A stretch of 64,000 bases of DNA from Protonemura montana (Eukaryota; Arthropoda; Insecta; Plecoptera; Nemouridae), in contig OX387610.1 of assembly GCA_947568835.1 (NCBI GenBank), positions 8,705,501-8,769,500 on the forward strand, in the 5' to 3' direction. Positions 1 to 7,943 of the stretch are shown here, piece by piece. A program made the position numbers and the translations under genes. Every line of letters starts with the position of its first letter. The first letter of the stretch is position 1. Under the pieces are notes generated by a model. The model was not told the DNA's origin. It saw only the letters and a list, made by a program, of their open reading frames with translations, and did no database searches.

Positions 1-640
1 TTAATCAGATTCAGAATTTAAAAGATCACATTAAAAATATATTTATTTTTTATTTTTTATTTTTTTACAAGAGCTACGACTCAAATTGCAAAATATATTT
101 ATTATTTCTCGTCATAATTTTCCTAAAATCATATTCTCACACCTGAACCAGGTGTCCATTTCATCGAATCACGTTCACCATTCGCCGAACAGAAAAACAA
201 AAGCCAACACGTCTATAACGGCCTACGTGGTTAATTGGCGTCGATGGCGCAGCGCCTATCGGCCCGTGAGATCAGCACTTCTCACGGGCATAAATCACGG
301 CACCTCCACGCATGGTCCAGGTGGCTTTTAGCTCGATCGTTTGACCTCTATGTGTGGAAATGTGTGGAGAGAGCGGCTACTTAATAGGGAGTTGATATGG
401 TTTAGCCGACCATATTATAAGATAACTAACTTGTTAACTATAGAAGTGAGAATTCACACAAAATTACATAGCTACCAATGAAAACACTTCAAATAGTACG
501 GGCTTTTTGATAGAACTCAAAAGCAGGGACTCACAAGATGGCGGTCTTGGATTCAAAGTCTCTCTGTGGCAACTGCTATCCAGGTTATTTGAGAAGCAGA
601 GCAAAATTATTTGTATTTATTTGAAATCTTATGTAATTAG
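1..640. other. Unannotated stretch with a GC-richer patch
   Basis: AT-rich DNA with no recognisable gene. Positions about 190-340 are richer in G+C and CpG than the surroundings and contain a short hairpin (CCCGTGAGA ... TCTCACGGG, about 264-289). The small ORF over this patch has no recognisable motif. Confidence 0.4.
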
Positions 641-704
641 CAAACGCTTGCAATGCGCAGGGTATTATATTATTATCAACACTATAACCGTCTCAAAAAT
701 TGAT

Positions 705-776
705 GCCCAAACGGCGACTCAAATCCCGATCTCCACCTATCGCGGGTGTTGCTCTAACCGATTGAGCTATTTGGAC
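705..776 (-). tRNA. tRNA-like cloverleaf (probable pseudogene)
   Basis: 72 bases that fold as a tRNA. Acceptor GTCCAAA/TTTGGGC is 7 pairs with one G-T. The D-arm GCTC-AATCGGTTA-GAGC is perfect. The anticodon stem is CACC/GGTG with loop CGCGATA, the variable loop is 4 bases, and the T-arm loop TTTGAGT has a partly mismatched stem. Box A and box B-like sequences are present. Position 33 is G instead of T and there is no normal anticodon, so it is not a working tRNA gene as it stands. It lies inside the foldback element. Confidence 0.5.
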
Positions 777-991
777 ACTGGCTTTTTGAGACGATTCTAG
801 TGTATTTGATGAGAATGACGGATCTCCAAGGTGTAGAACCATGAGACTGTAAATACTCACAGTCACTCTGATTCTAGTGACGCTATACCACGTCACAACC
901 ATTCAATATTGAGTAACTCCAATTTGACAAGATTTGAAAAATAAGATTTCACATAAATACAACTCACCCAAACGTTAAATTGGAGTTACTC

Positions 992-1063
992 GAGATTTTA
1001 GCTCAATGCGTTAAAGTAACACCCGCGATAGGTGGAGATCGGGGTTTCAGTCCCCGTTTGGGC
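992..1063 (+). tRNA. Second tRNA-like sequence, inverted to the first
   Basis: 72 bases with the same layout as the minus-strand copy at 705-776. The T-arm is perfect (CGGGG-TTTCAGT-CCCCG), the anticodon arm is identical, and the 3' acceptor strand TTTGGGC is kept. The 5' acceptor strand and the second half of the D-stem have decayed. The identical length and the complementary preservation in the two copies suggest an intact tRNA-like ancestor. Confidence 0.45.
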
Positions 1064-1182
1064 ATCAATTTTGAGACGGTAGAAGTGTTCATAATAATAA
1101 AAAAAAAGATTTGTATTTAAAACACTCATAACCATACTGTACGAAAAAATAGTGCGAAATTAGGTAACAATGCACTTCTTAC

Positions 1183-1356
1183 CTTGCCGCAACTGTCTCT
1201 GTGGCACACCAGGGTGCATTGGAGAGTGGACGACCGCCAAGGATAGCAGGACAATTTTGTTCTTGTCCCCTACCACATTCCTGGAACCGAGAGGAATTCT
1301 TTAGCACTTCCAGGATGTGATTTTCACTGTACTTTGACAACATTAAAAGATCCTTC
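1183..1356 (-). CDS. Candidate internal exon, unknown protein
   Basis: On the minus strand an open frame of about 58 codons lies between a pyrimidine-rich acceptor (CGCTTTTCTAG, exon from 1356) and a near-consensus donor (GCAAG|GTAAGAAG, exon end 1183). The conceptual peptide includes LEVLKNSSRFQECG and CPAILGGRPLSNAPWC, with three Cys. The frame stays open upstream to about 1490 and is closed by the TAA inside the donor, as expected for an exon. I do not recognise the family and see no partner exon in the window. It is plausible but unproven. Confidence 0.3.
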
Positions 1357-1489
1357 CTAGAAAAGCGTTGCTTTTCCCCAAACTCAATCCGCAGGTTTAA
1401 CCTCAATGAGGAATAATTGCTAGCATGGGAATTAAATAAGGGGGTTGATAAGAAGGGTTCTTGATAACGCAATAAACGTTTTTAAGTTA

Positions 1490-2104
1490 ACAAAACGTAC
1501 CATTAAAAAGTGTTATTTCCAGTATATTAAAAATTGTGTAATTTGACTTGCAACTATCGTCACAGAAAATCTCTTATAGATGAGAAATTTATTTTGGTTT
1601 GAACGCTCAATTAGAAACGTTTTGACGGACCCCTTCTGGGGTGGACACAGCTGCACGTCAGTTTTCTGACATTCAAAAGTATGGTAGTCTTCGACGTTAT
1701 ACGATAGTCCCTAGTCAGGTTGTCTGCTCTGACTGTCACTTTATTGAGGTGAAAAATGTCATGTCCTATCAGTCCATCGCGCACCTGTTCGTCCGTTTTA
1801 ATAGGCTAATTTGACAAACTGTAATCTGAGATGGAGATCGAGTGTACACTTTGACACTTTGACATAACTTTTCTGTCCGGTAATGTACCGGAAATATGAG
1901 CGTTGTGCTCCATGCTCTGATTTTACTCACCGAGGAAGGCATTTGAGATAAACGTTGTCGGAATTAGGGACCATGGACAGGGATTTTCCATGTCAGCGGC
2001 AGTGGCAGTGTACGAGTAGTGCGATTTTTTCAATTATTTTTATATTTTAATCTTTGAATCCTTTAATCTTATTAATATCAATATTTAACTATTTTTAAAA
2101 CATT
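1490..2104. other. Unannotated upstream flank of the gene array
   Basis: No ORF or repeat that I can support. The part from about 1610 to 2000 is less AT-rich than the DNA on either side. It ends where similarity to the other gene units begins. Confidence 0.4.
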
Positions 2105-2113
2105 TGATAAAAA

Positions 2114-2120
2114 TATAAAA
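2114..2120 (+). promoter_or_regulatory. TATA-like element upstream of copy 1
   Basis: TATAAAA lies 221 bases before the ATG of copy 1. The same heptamer and context lie exactly 221 bases before the ATG of copy 2 (4657). Conservation of sequence and spacing supports a core-promoter role, but the surrounding DNA is AT-rich and no start site can be seen. Confidence 0.35.
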
Positions 2121-2334
2121 ATGTGCCATTGAGATATTAATACGATGTAAATAGTACATACGACAGCACTTAACTAAATTTAAATTTTAAAATAATAATC
2201 GTTGGAAACAATATACAAGCAACAATGCATTCTACACCTCACTGTTCCCATGGTTTATATAATTAAATTCATGTTTTGTTTTTGTGACATAACCTGTAGA
2301 AGTATCACTTGCAGCGCCAAAGAGCAATGAAACA

Positions 2335-3885
2335 ATGAAAAAATTGCTCTTATTTGGGATCATCGTTTCTGCATCACTGCTGGTGGTGGTGGTCATGGGC
2401 ATCAGCACTTACTTTATTGTAGATGCGTGCGCTCCCTGTCCAATACTGAATACAAACCCCTGGGATCCAGCCTTAAAAAGAATTGTTACGGCCAAAGCAG
2501 AACCCGTCATCTGCTCGACTAGACCTGCGCTGACGTACACCGAAGAGTCAGACGGCCGTCTGAATCTCCGGGTGGCCTTGAACGCTGTTCCGTACTACGC
2601 TAAGAATGTGACACAAATCAAGTGTGCCTATTATGCCATCTTGTGGGTAACAGACATACTAAACCGTCACGATCCTTTCGTGGAGTTCGAATATGAAGTC
2701 ACATTGGACCTTGATGTCGAGAACATTCGCGTGAAATGCTGGTTACGATCGAACAAAAGAGAGATTTACGCGAATCTCCATGCTTTAGTTCAGGTGCCCG
2801 TTGAAAGTTCGAGGAAGTTAAAGGGGCGCTACAACGTAGTGATATTAGGGATCGACACCATGTCCCGGATGAACTTTATTAGGACTATGCCGAAGTTGGC
2901 AGCGCACCTGAAATCAGTCGGCTGGGTCGAAATGCGAGGGTACAACAAGGTGGATTTACAAACCGTACCAAACTTGTTGGCGCTTTTTACTGGCATGACA
3001 CAAAATCAGAATAAGGAAATCAATTGTGTTCGTCCTAATGACGGGGATGGATACAGTCACTGTCCTTTAATATGGAAAGATTTCAAAAGTCAAGGTTACG
3101 CCACAGCTTTTGCAGAAGACGGTGGACGGTGGCTAAGCACTTTCAACTACCATTCGAAAGGTTTCGTGGAAAAGCCTACAGATTATTATATCCATCCATT
3201 GATAAACGAAGGTTACGATAAATTTAAACTCAAAAAGAATGGAGGCTGGGCACTGTGTTTTGGAGAAACAAGCCCCACGGATATATTATTGAAATACACT
3301 CTGGATCTGATGAACGTGTTCAACGAAAGTCTTTTTGCAGTAATATGGTTCAACACCTTCAGCCACGACAATCACCAATTACCGGCCACGATGGCCGAGA
3401 CCTTTTTTAATTTCTTCCAAACCTTGGAACAAATTGAGTCGTTTCAGAACACAGTGTTTATCTTTCTGAGCGACCACGGATTTCGTTCAGGTGCCATCGC
3501 TCAGACATACGAGGGCTGGGTGGAAGATCGAATGCCAATGCTCTACATATGGCTGCCTCCACGGTTTCGTGCCGAACATCCCGAAGCAGGCTTCAATCTG
3601 GCTAAAAATGAAAACAAGCTGACCTCGACCTATGACCTACACTTGACACTGAGGGACATGCTCGAGGACAACGTTGGTAGACCGCGGAACGGAACTGTTG
3701 GTTGTAAAACCTGTCAGTCGGTGTTCCGGTCTGTCGCAGATCGACGCTCGTGTGCTGGTGCAGGAATATCTGACTTCTTTTGCGCATGTTCGGGAAGTTG
3801 GAGATGGTTTCATTATATACTATTAATTTTTACTACTTTCTTTCTGCTACTTCTTGTGAGCGTCAATAAAATATTAAAATTATAA
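2335..3885 (+). CDS. DUF229-family protein, tandem copy 1 (516 aa)
   Basis: Single-exon ORF of 516 residues. The core matches the DUF229 family, which belongs to the alkaline-phosphatase/sulfatase superfamily: GIDTMSR (172-178), GYNKVDLQTVPN (202-213), FNTFSHD (339-345), FLSDHG (377-382) and a late His in YDLHLTLRD (433-441). By analogy with that superfamily D174, T210, D345, D380, H381 and H436 are candidate metal-ligand or nucleophile positions; substrate unknown. Residues about 4-29 form a hydrophobic signal or signal-anchor segment and about 492-510 a second hydrophobic helix ending in NKILKL. The body is therefore probably extracytoplasmic; topology is inferred. N-glycosylation sequons lie at N91, N330 and N452, and Cys is frequent in 457-485. 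The ATG at 2335 sits at the same place in all three copies, just before the hydrophobic segment. This is the most divergent copy in its N-terminal part (about 89% identical to copy 2 overall, counted by eye). A possible 3' splice site about 20 bases upstream allows a 5' leader intron. Confidence 0.9.
   Translation: MKKLLLFGIIVSASLLVVVVMGISTYFIVDACAPCPILNTNPWDPALKRIVTAKAEPVICSTRPALTYTEESDGRLNLRVALNAVPYYAKNVTQIKCAYYAILWVTDILNRHDPFVEFEYEVTLDLDVENIRVKCWLRSNKREIYANLHALVQVPVESSRKLKGRYNVVILGIDTMSRMNFIRTMPKLAAHLKSVGWVEMRGYNKVDLQTVPNLLALFTGMTQNQNKEINCVRPNDGDGYSHCPLIWKDFKSQGYATAFAEDGGRWLSTFNYHSKGFVEKPTDYYIHPLINEGYDKFKLKKNGGWALCFGETSPTDILLKYTLDLMNVFNESLFAVIWFNTFSHDNHQLPATMAETFFNFFQTLEQIESFQNTVFIFLSDHGFRSGAIAQTYEGWVEDRMPMLYIWLPPRFRAEHPEAGFNLAKNENKLTSTYDLHLTLRDMLEDNVGRPRNGTVGCKTCQSVFRSVADRRSCAGAGISDFFCACSGSWRWFHYILLIFTTFFLLLLVSVNKILKL
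3865..3870 (+). terminator. AATAAA poly(A) signal inside the end of copy 1
   Basis: AATAAA overlaps the codons for the last residues (NKILKL), with the stop codon only 13-15 bases further on. The same hexamer sits at the matching place in copies 2 and 3. Cleavage 10-30 bases downstream would give almost no 3' UTR. Whether it is used cannot be told. Confidence 0.4.
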
Positions 3886-4656
3886 TATTGGGAGTTTTTG
3901 TGTTTGTCGGCATTTGTCTCTTAAGTTCAATACATATACTATTATATATATACATATATATATAATTGAAAATTCCTGAACGTGATTTTCAGAAGTGTGA
4001 AACATTATTACCCAATAATACAAATGATGAAAATGCGTGGAAATTGAGCTTTTATGTTTTTTCCTAAATACTAAATATGCTCTTGCTCGCATGACCTTTT
4101 AATTTCACATGGTCTTTTTCGAAAAATGTCTTGAGTAAACGATGTCATTTTACCAAACTCCACGTGCCTATGTCGGCGAAGTGACGGTGAAATGAGTCAA
4201 GAATCACTTTTTTGCAACCATAAAACATTGCCAGTAACCTATGAACGTCACGGAACTACTTGGAGTACGTAAGACATGGTTGTGCGTCGTTTAGCAACTA
4301 ACACCTTCAACCCCAAGAAAAAACAAATTTAAATTATTTTACAGCCTGAGTTTCTAGTGAGATAATTGACTACGATGGTTCTAGCTAGACATATTTATTT
4401 TAAGGCATCTGAATATTAGAAAAATAATAAAAAACAACAACCTTTTTACCACACAGCCTGAATTAAAAAGTAGTGGCCATCAAAAAAATGTAACACAGCT
4501 TTAAAATCATCGATTTAAAAATGACGGAGACGATCTATATTCTAGTCAAAACACCCTAAAAATCAGTAGCTAGCTTGCTACCGAATGTCAACCTTGTCAG
4601 TATAAGTGTAAGACTAATGCTAATTATACGTGGATTCCTTTTTTTTTTTAACGGAA

Positions 4657-4685
4657 TATAAAAATGTAATATTGAGATATAAATA
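4657..4685 (+). promoter_or_regulatory. TATA-like elements upstream of copy 2
   Basis: TATAAAA at 4657 and a stronger TATAAATA at 4678-4685, about 200-220 bases upstream of the ATG at 4878. The second motif is also intact upstream of copy 3 (7201) but mutated in copy 1. This is a promoter inference only. Confidence 0.35.
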
Positions 4686-4877
4686 CATGATGCAAACAGT
4701 ATATACGACAGAATTTGGATGACTTCAATTTTTTAAATTATATGCGTTGCAAACAATAAAAGCAACAATGCTTTTTACACCAAACCGTTCCTATGGTGCA
4801 TAGTTTTAAATTTTTGTTTTGGTTTTGTAACATAACCTGTAAAAGTATCACTTGCAGAGCCAAAGAGAAATGACACA

Positions 4878-6425
4878 ATGAAACAAATGCTCTTATTTTG
4901 GATCGTCGAATCTGCATCACTGCTGGTGGTGATGGTCATGGGCATCAGCACTTACTTAATTTTAGATTCGTGCGCTCCCTGTCCAATACTGAGTACAAAC
5001 CCCTGGGATCCAGCCTTAAAAAAATTTGTTACGGTCAAAGAAAAGCCCGTCATCTGCTCAACTAGACCTGCGCTGACGTACACCGAAGAGTCAGACGGCC
5101 GTCAGCATCTCCGGGTGGCCTTGAACGCTGTTCCGTACTACGCTAAGAATTTGACACAAATCATGTGTGCCTTTTATGCCATCTTGAGGGAAACAGACGT
5201 ACACAACCTTTATAGTTCTTTTGTGGAGTTCGAACATGAAGTCACATTGGACCTTAATGTCGAAAACATTTTCGTGAAATGCTGGTTACGATCGACCAAA
5301 AGAGAGATTTACGCGACTCTCCACGCTTTAGTTCAGGTGTCCGTTGAAAGTTCGAGGAGGTTGAAGGGGCGCTACAACGTTGTGATATTAGGGATCGACA
5401 CCATGTCCCGGATGAACTTTATAAGGACTATGCCAAGGTTGGCAGCACACTTGAAATCAGTCGGCTGGGTTGAAATGCGAGGGTACAACAAGGTGGATTT
5501 ACAAACCGTACCAAACTTGTTGGCGCTTTTTACTGGCATGACCCAAAATCAGAATAAGGAAATCAAATGTGTTCGTCCTAAAGACGGTGATGGATACAGT
5601 CACTGTCCGTTTATATGGAAAGATTTCAAACGTCAAGGTTACGCCACAGCTTATGCAGAAGACGGTGGCAATCAAAGTACTTTCAACTACCTATCGAAAG
5701 GTTTCGTGGAAAAGCCTACAGATTATTATATCCATCCATTGATAAACGAAGGTTACGATAAATTGAGTGTTAAATGGTATGGAGGCTGGGCAATATGTTT
5801 TGGAGAAACAAGCCCCACGGATATATTATTGAAATACACTCTGGATCTGATGAAGGTGTTCAACGAAAGTCTTTTTGCCGTGATATGGTTCAATACCTTC
5901 AGCCACGACAGCCACCAATTACCGGTCACAATGGCCGAGACGTTTTGGAATTTCTTCCAAACCTTGGAACAAATTGAGTCGTTTCAGAACACTGTGTTTA
6001 TTTTTCTAAGCGACCACGGATTTCGTTCAGGTGCCATCGTTCAGACATACGAGGGCTGGGTGGAAGATCGAATGCCAATGCTCTACATATGGCTGCCTCC
6101 ACGGTTTCGAGCCGAACATCCCGAAGCAGGCTTCAATCTGGCTAAAAATGAAAACAAGCTGACCTCGACTTATGACCTTCACTTGACACTGAGGGACATG
6201 CTCGAGGACAACGTTGGTAGACCGCGGAACGGAACTGTTGGTTGTAAAACCTGTCAGTCGGTTTTCCGGTCTGTCGCAGATCGACGCTCGTGTGCTGGTG
6301 CAGGAATATCTGACTTCTTTTGCGCATGTTCGGGAAATTGGAGATGGTTTCATTATATACTATTAATTTTTACTACTTTCTTTTTGCTACTTCTTGTGAG
6401 CGTCAATAAAATATTAAAATTATAA
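4878..6425 (+). CDS. DUF229-family protein, tandem copy 2 (515 aa, mosaic)
   Basis: Single-exon ORF of 515 residues with the same domain order and the same candidate active-site positions as its neighbours: D174, T210, D344, D379, H380, H435. An N-terminal hydrophobic segment and a C-terminal hydrophobic helix are present. It is one residue shorter than copy 1 because GGRWLSTF is replaced by GGNQSTF near residue 264. Residues 1 to about 360 track copy 3 (about a dozen differences, against about fifty from copy 1). From about residue 400 to the end it is almost identical to copy 1, with one difference by eye, while copy 3 differs at about nine positions. The switch falls near 5955-6090. Upstream DNA likewise resembles copy 3 and downstream DNA resembles copy 1. 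This is the pattern of a hybrid gene made by unequal crossing-over. It shows no frameshift or premature stop, so it could be functional. Confidence 0.9.
   Translation: MKQMLLFWIVESASLLVVMVMGISTYLILDSCAPCPILSTNPWDPALKKFVTVKEKPVICSTRPALTYTEESDGRQHLRVALNAVPYYAKNLTQIMCAFYAILRETDVHNLYSSFVEFEHEVTLDLNVENIFVKCWLRSTKREIYATLHALVQVSVESSRRLKGRYNVVILGIDTMSRMNFIRTMPRLAAHLKSVGWVEMRGYNKVDLQTVPNLLALFTGMTQNQNKEIKCVRPKDGDGYSHCPFIWKDFKRQGYATAYAEDGGNQSTFNYLSKGFVEKPTDYYIHPLINEGYDKLSVKWYGGWAICFGETSPTDILLKYTLDLMKVFNESLFAVIWFNTFSHDSHQLPVTMAETFWNFFQTLEQIESFQNTVFIFLSDHGFRSGAIVQTYEGWVEDRMPMLYIWLPPRFRAEHPEAGFNLAKNENKLTSTYDLHLTLRDMLEDNVGRPRNGTVGCKTCQSVFRSVADRRSCAGAGISDFFCACSGNWRWFHYILLIFTTFFLLLLVSVNKILKL
6405..6410 (+). 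terminator. AATAAA poly(A) signal inside the end of copy 2
   Basis: Same position and context as in copy 1: it overlaps the final codons and ends 15 bases before the end of the stop codon. Confidence 0.4.
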
Positions 6426-7179
6426 TATTGGGAGTTTTTGTGTTTGTCGGTATTTGTCACTTAAGTTCAATACATATACTATTATATATATATATTATAT
6501 CTATATATTTTAATATATAGCTACAAAATTCCTGCACGTGATTTTCAGAAGTGTGAAACATTATTACCCAATAATACAAATGATAAAAATGCTCGGAAAA
6601 TTAGTTTTTCTGTTCTTTCCTTAATACTAAATATGCTCATTTACGCACGACTGTTTTAAATTTAACATGGTCTTCTTCGAAAAAAGTCTTGAGAAAAAGA
6701 TGTTATTACACCAAACTCCGCGTGCCTATGTAGGCGAAGTGACGGTGAAATGAGTCAAGAATCACTTTTTTACAACCATAAAACATTGCCAGTAACCTAT
6801 GAACGTCACGGAACTACGTGGAGTACGTAAGACATGGTTGTGCGTCGTTTAGCAACTCACACCTTTAACCCCAAGAAATAAAAAATTAAAATTATTTTAC
6901 AGCCTGATTTTAAGGCATCTTAATATTAGAAAAATAATAAAATACAACAACCTTTTTACCAAACAGCCTGAATTAAAAACTAGTGGCTATCAAAAAATGT
7001 AACACAGCTTTAAAATCATCGATTTAAAAATGATGAAGACGGTCTAATTTCCTGTTAAACCACTCAAGAAAATCAGCACACCCTAAAAATCAGTAGCCAG
7101 CTTGCTACCGAATGTCAACCATGTCAGTATAAGTGTGAGACTAATTCGAATTATACTTGGATTCCTTTTTTTAACGGAA

Positions 7180-7208
7180 TATAAAAATGTGATATTGAGA
7201 TATAAATA
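7180..7208 (+). promoter_or_regulatory. TATA-like elements displaced upstream of copy 3
   Basis: The TATAAAA (7180) and TATAAATA (7201) motifs of copies 1 and 2 are kept here, but about 540 extra bases separate them from the gene, so they lie about 740-760 bases upstream of the ATG. If they are the promoter, copy 3 has a much longer leader, an intron, or a different promoter. Confidence 0.3.
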
Positions 7209-7227
7209 CATGATGTAAACAGTAGAA

Positions 7228-7767
7228 TTCATTTGAGTTTGCCACTTTCTGGGGTGCTTGTAACAACCTAGAAAAAATGACACCATGATGCTACTGTTAA
7301 CTATCCGATTTAAAAGCAAGAAAATAATGTTTTTCTTAGGTTGAAACATTTCCTATATTCAGTAAAACAAAATATTTAATGAAAAACAATACATGTTAAT
7401 CAACCAAAGTTTAAATGAATATATTTTGGATTACCTTTAACTTTTATCAGATTTTGGCATGAAACCAAGCTTGCAAACCGCTTTTTGGCAGCTATTGCTA
7501 GAATCCGCTAGTGTACGGTAGATATTTAGCAGAAGTCATTAGGACTTTTAGTTTTGTATTTAAGTTCTTTTTTTTTCATTATCATTAATTTCAGGTAGTT
7601 AAACTGATAAATTCACAAAGAATTTTAGTGCGTGATGTATTGTTCGATCATAATTTTCTGGTTAATTTTCAAACTCCCCGGCAAAGACTAGCTTTATTTT
7701 GCATTCTAAAGTTGGCAATATGTAGTAAGAGTTCACCTGGCTTAGGCAACGTAAGGCTAACACGACT
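7228..7767. other. About 540 bp present only upstream of copy 3
   Basis: Copies 1 and 2 run directly from an AACAGTA-type sequence into TACGACAG. In the third unit the same two flanks are separated by about 540 bases of unrelated AT-rich DNA. I see no terminal inverted repeats, poly(A) tail or clear target-site duplication, and no ORF of note. It could be an insertion in unit 3 or an ancestral stretch lost from the others. Confidence 0.6.
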
Positions 7768-7943
7768 GTACGACAGAATTTGGATGACTTCAATTTTAAA
7801 ATAATATGCGTTGGAAACAATAAACAGGCAACAGTGCTTTTTACACCAAACCGTTCCTATAGTGTTGAGATTTGAATTCATGTTTTGGTTTTGTGACATA
7901 ACCTGTAAAAGTATCACTTGCAGAGCCAAAGAGTAATGACACA

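Larger units (their letters stand above)
643..1115. mobile_element. Foldback element with two inverted tRNA-like copies
   Basis: A left arm (about 664-800) and a right arm (about 985-1115) are inverted copies. Shared outer parts read TATTATTATCAACACTATA, then CCGTCTCAAAAATTGA, then TGCCCAAACGG, then a tRNA-like stretch. The left arm is also flanked by its own short inverted repeat (GTCTCAAAAA at 690 and TTTTTGAGAC at 783). The subterminal motif CAAACGCTTGCAATGCGC at 643 recurs near the related elements at 57565, and in altered form near 31630, 29940 and 48690. There is no coding capacity, so this fits a non-autonomous element of the MITE/foldback type. Confidence 0.6.

Noticed and set aside
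705..776. Functional tRNA gene
   Set aside because: No T at position 33, mismatched T-stem, and location inside an inverted-repeat element; called tRNA-like instead.
6027..6353. Minus-strand ORFs overlapping the DUF229 genes
   Set aside because: Shadows of the coding strand; they recur only because the genes are duplicated.
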